Part shown: positions 62,893-64,000 of the stretch, piece by piece | Layout: each line of letters opens with the position of its first letter | Numbering within the stretch: the first letter of the stretch is position 1 | Origin: Ursus arctos | Lineage: Eukaryota > Chordata > Mammalia > Carnivora > Ursidae | Length of the DNA stretch: 64,000 bases | Assembly (NCBI RefSeq): GCF_023065955.2 | Contig: NW_026623089.1 | Coordinates: 30,224,767 to 30,288,766 of the forward strand | Direction: 5' to 3' | Notes under the pieces: model-generated | The model's database searches: none | Told to the model about the DNA's origin: nothing | The model's input: the letters and a program-made list of their open reading frames with translations, nothing else | Position numbers and translations under genes: made by a program

Positions 62893-64000
62893 GGAGTGAA
62901 TGACATAATTTCAAATTCTGTCCGAAGATGAACATTTAAAGGAAGTAAGTTTGTGGAGAAAAGAAGTTTCACTGGAACCATGGAAACTGTCTTCTGAGTT
63001 TTGAAGGTCACGTGGGAAGGCAGAGGGGTGAGGCTTTTCTGTTTCTGTGGTGGGTGGAGGCAAGGAGCCACAGCTGAGAGTTGCAGTGATGGCAATGACG
63101 TGAGTTTAGTTCATAATCCAAAGGCAGGTGATCCTGGGAAAAGGTCAAGTCAAGTGGTAAAGTGGATAATCTTAAGCAGAAGTCAAAATTTTGTAGTAAA
63201 TACTAAAAAAAAAAAAATAAATAAAAAATATTGGTCTTTATTTTGAAAAGCAAGACTAAACATTAAGAAAGTAAGTTAATTTGATCATATAACACAGCTT
63301 TGATTATAATTTCAACTATATGCTAATTATTAAGCCACACAAAGACTGAATCAGCTGTTGCTGAGTTTTATGCAAGGGGGGTTGAATATAATTTTCTGAC
63401 AGTTTTATGCTAGCACAAGATAACATTCCTTGGTTCACATTTGACTTTTTAAAAAAATACTGAAATATAATTGACTTTTACTGTTTTCAAAGCCTCCTCT
63501 CAATCATTATGTATTCTTGTAATTCACTTTTGATTACTGGGCAGCATTCCTGTGGGCTTTTTCCTGTGGGTTGGTACCCTTGCCAATAGACAGTGGCTTT
63601 ACGTGTGATTCAGTTTTCCAACATTACGTTCATCAACCTCATAAATTTCTGCATCTTTTGCAAAATCTAGAATAACCCAATATAACAAATCACATTGCAT
63701 TTATAATTTATTGTAGAAAAATCCTAAATCTGAATGAGAACAAGTAATAAAAATGTGACTTAATGGATGAGAATATACACCGTGATTAAGCAAGCAGAGA
63801 TATTTAAGAGGAGGCCAATTTTGTAAATGATCATTTTGTTAGTAAATACTTTTATGTTATAAAAAATTGAATTTCCTGTGTTACCATAACTATGAAGACT
63901 TGAAATAGGAATACTCGGAAGATGATAAGACTGTCAGAGTTGGAAGCCCCTAATGTGGGTTCAGAGCCCCAAGCTTTGTTCCACCAAGCAGATAACTGAG
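62893..64000. other. Intronic stretch to the window edge
   Basis: AT-rich, with an A13 run near 63205. No exon 3 of PIK3AP1 and no confident repeat is visible. Confidence 0.45.

Larger units (their letters stand above)
50936..64000 (+). other. PIK3AP1: PIK3AP1 intron 2, 5' portion
   Basis: Starts with GTAAGG and continues to the right edge (at least 13 kb). I searched for an exon starting with the rest of an Asp codon and a Ser-Gly-Cys-Asp-type continuation, as in BCAP, and found none. The intron carries SINEs, MER5A, MIR, L2, a TIR-bearing DNA transposon and simple repeats, listed separately. The A-rich run at 50972-51005 is intronic. Confidence 0.85.

Noticed and set aside
1..64000. CRISPR arrays, operons, phage or plasmid modules, or a defence system
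   Set aside because: Repeat spacing, SINE/LINE content and split exons show mammalian nuclear DNA. None of these structures is present.

Overview
This is mammalian nuclear DNA, almost certainly from a caniform carnivore. The window is full of tRNA-Lys-derived CAN SINEs (SINEC). They carry the head GGCGCCTGGGTGGCACAGCG, a CT-rich middle and a tail ending AATAAATAAATAAAATCTTT, and they occur in both orientations. The young subfamily here (head CACAGCGGTTAAGCG, body CTATGAGCCTGCTTCTTCC) is, as I recall, the type abundant in bears and related arctoids such as pinnipeds. I favour Ursidae but cannot prove it from one locus. There are no prokaryotic genes, operons or CRISPR arrays.

The one protein-coding gene I can support is PIK3AP1 (BCAP, B-cell adaptor for PI3-kinase), on the + strand. 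Its promoter lies in a CpG island at about 41.9-42.95 kb. Exon 1 has only 13 coding bases (42474-42486), intron 1 is 8.0 kb, and exon 2 (50519-50935) encodes essentially the whole N-terminal TIR-like domain. Intron 2 begins at 50936 and runs off the window. No exon 3 is visible, so only about the first 143 residues are encoded here.

The left 42 kb looks intergenic and repeat-rich. It holds two processed pseudogenes (UBE2F at 6.75-7.3 kb, RPL32 at 9.87-10.35 kb), stacked LINE-1 fragments of several ages, MLT1 LTRs, MER5A, MIR and L2 fossils. A near-complete 6.8-kb LINE-1 lies on the minus strand (28254-35058), has its own target-site duplication, and landed inside an older plus-strand L1. A young SINE is nested inside that younger L1. 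From human synteny (recalled) the neighbour upstream of PIK3AP1 would be LCOR, beyond the left edge.

Main structural surprises: (1) a roughly 1-kb inverted duplication (1808-2830 and 10535-11545) whose core is very nearly identical; (2) a 20-bp block inside a SINE at 62040-62059 that exactly copies unique sequence 1 kb upstream; (3) several nested SINE/L1 insertions whose target duplications give a relative chronology. I found no undescribed gene system.
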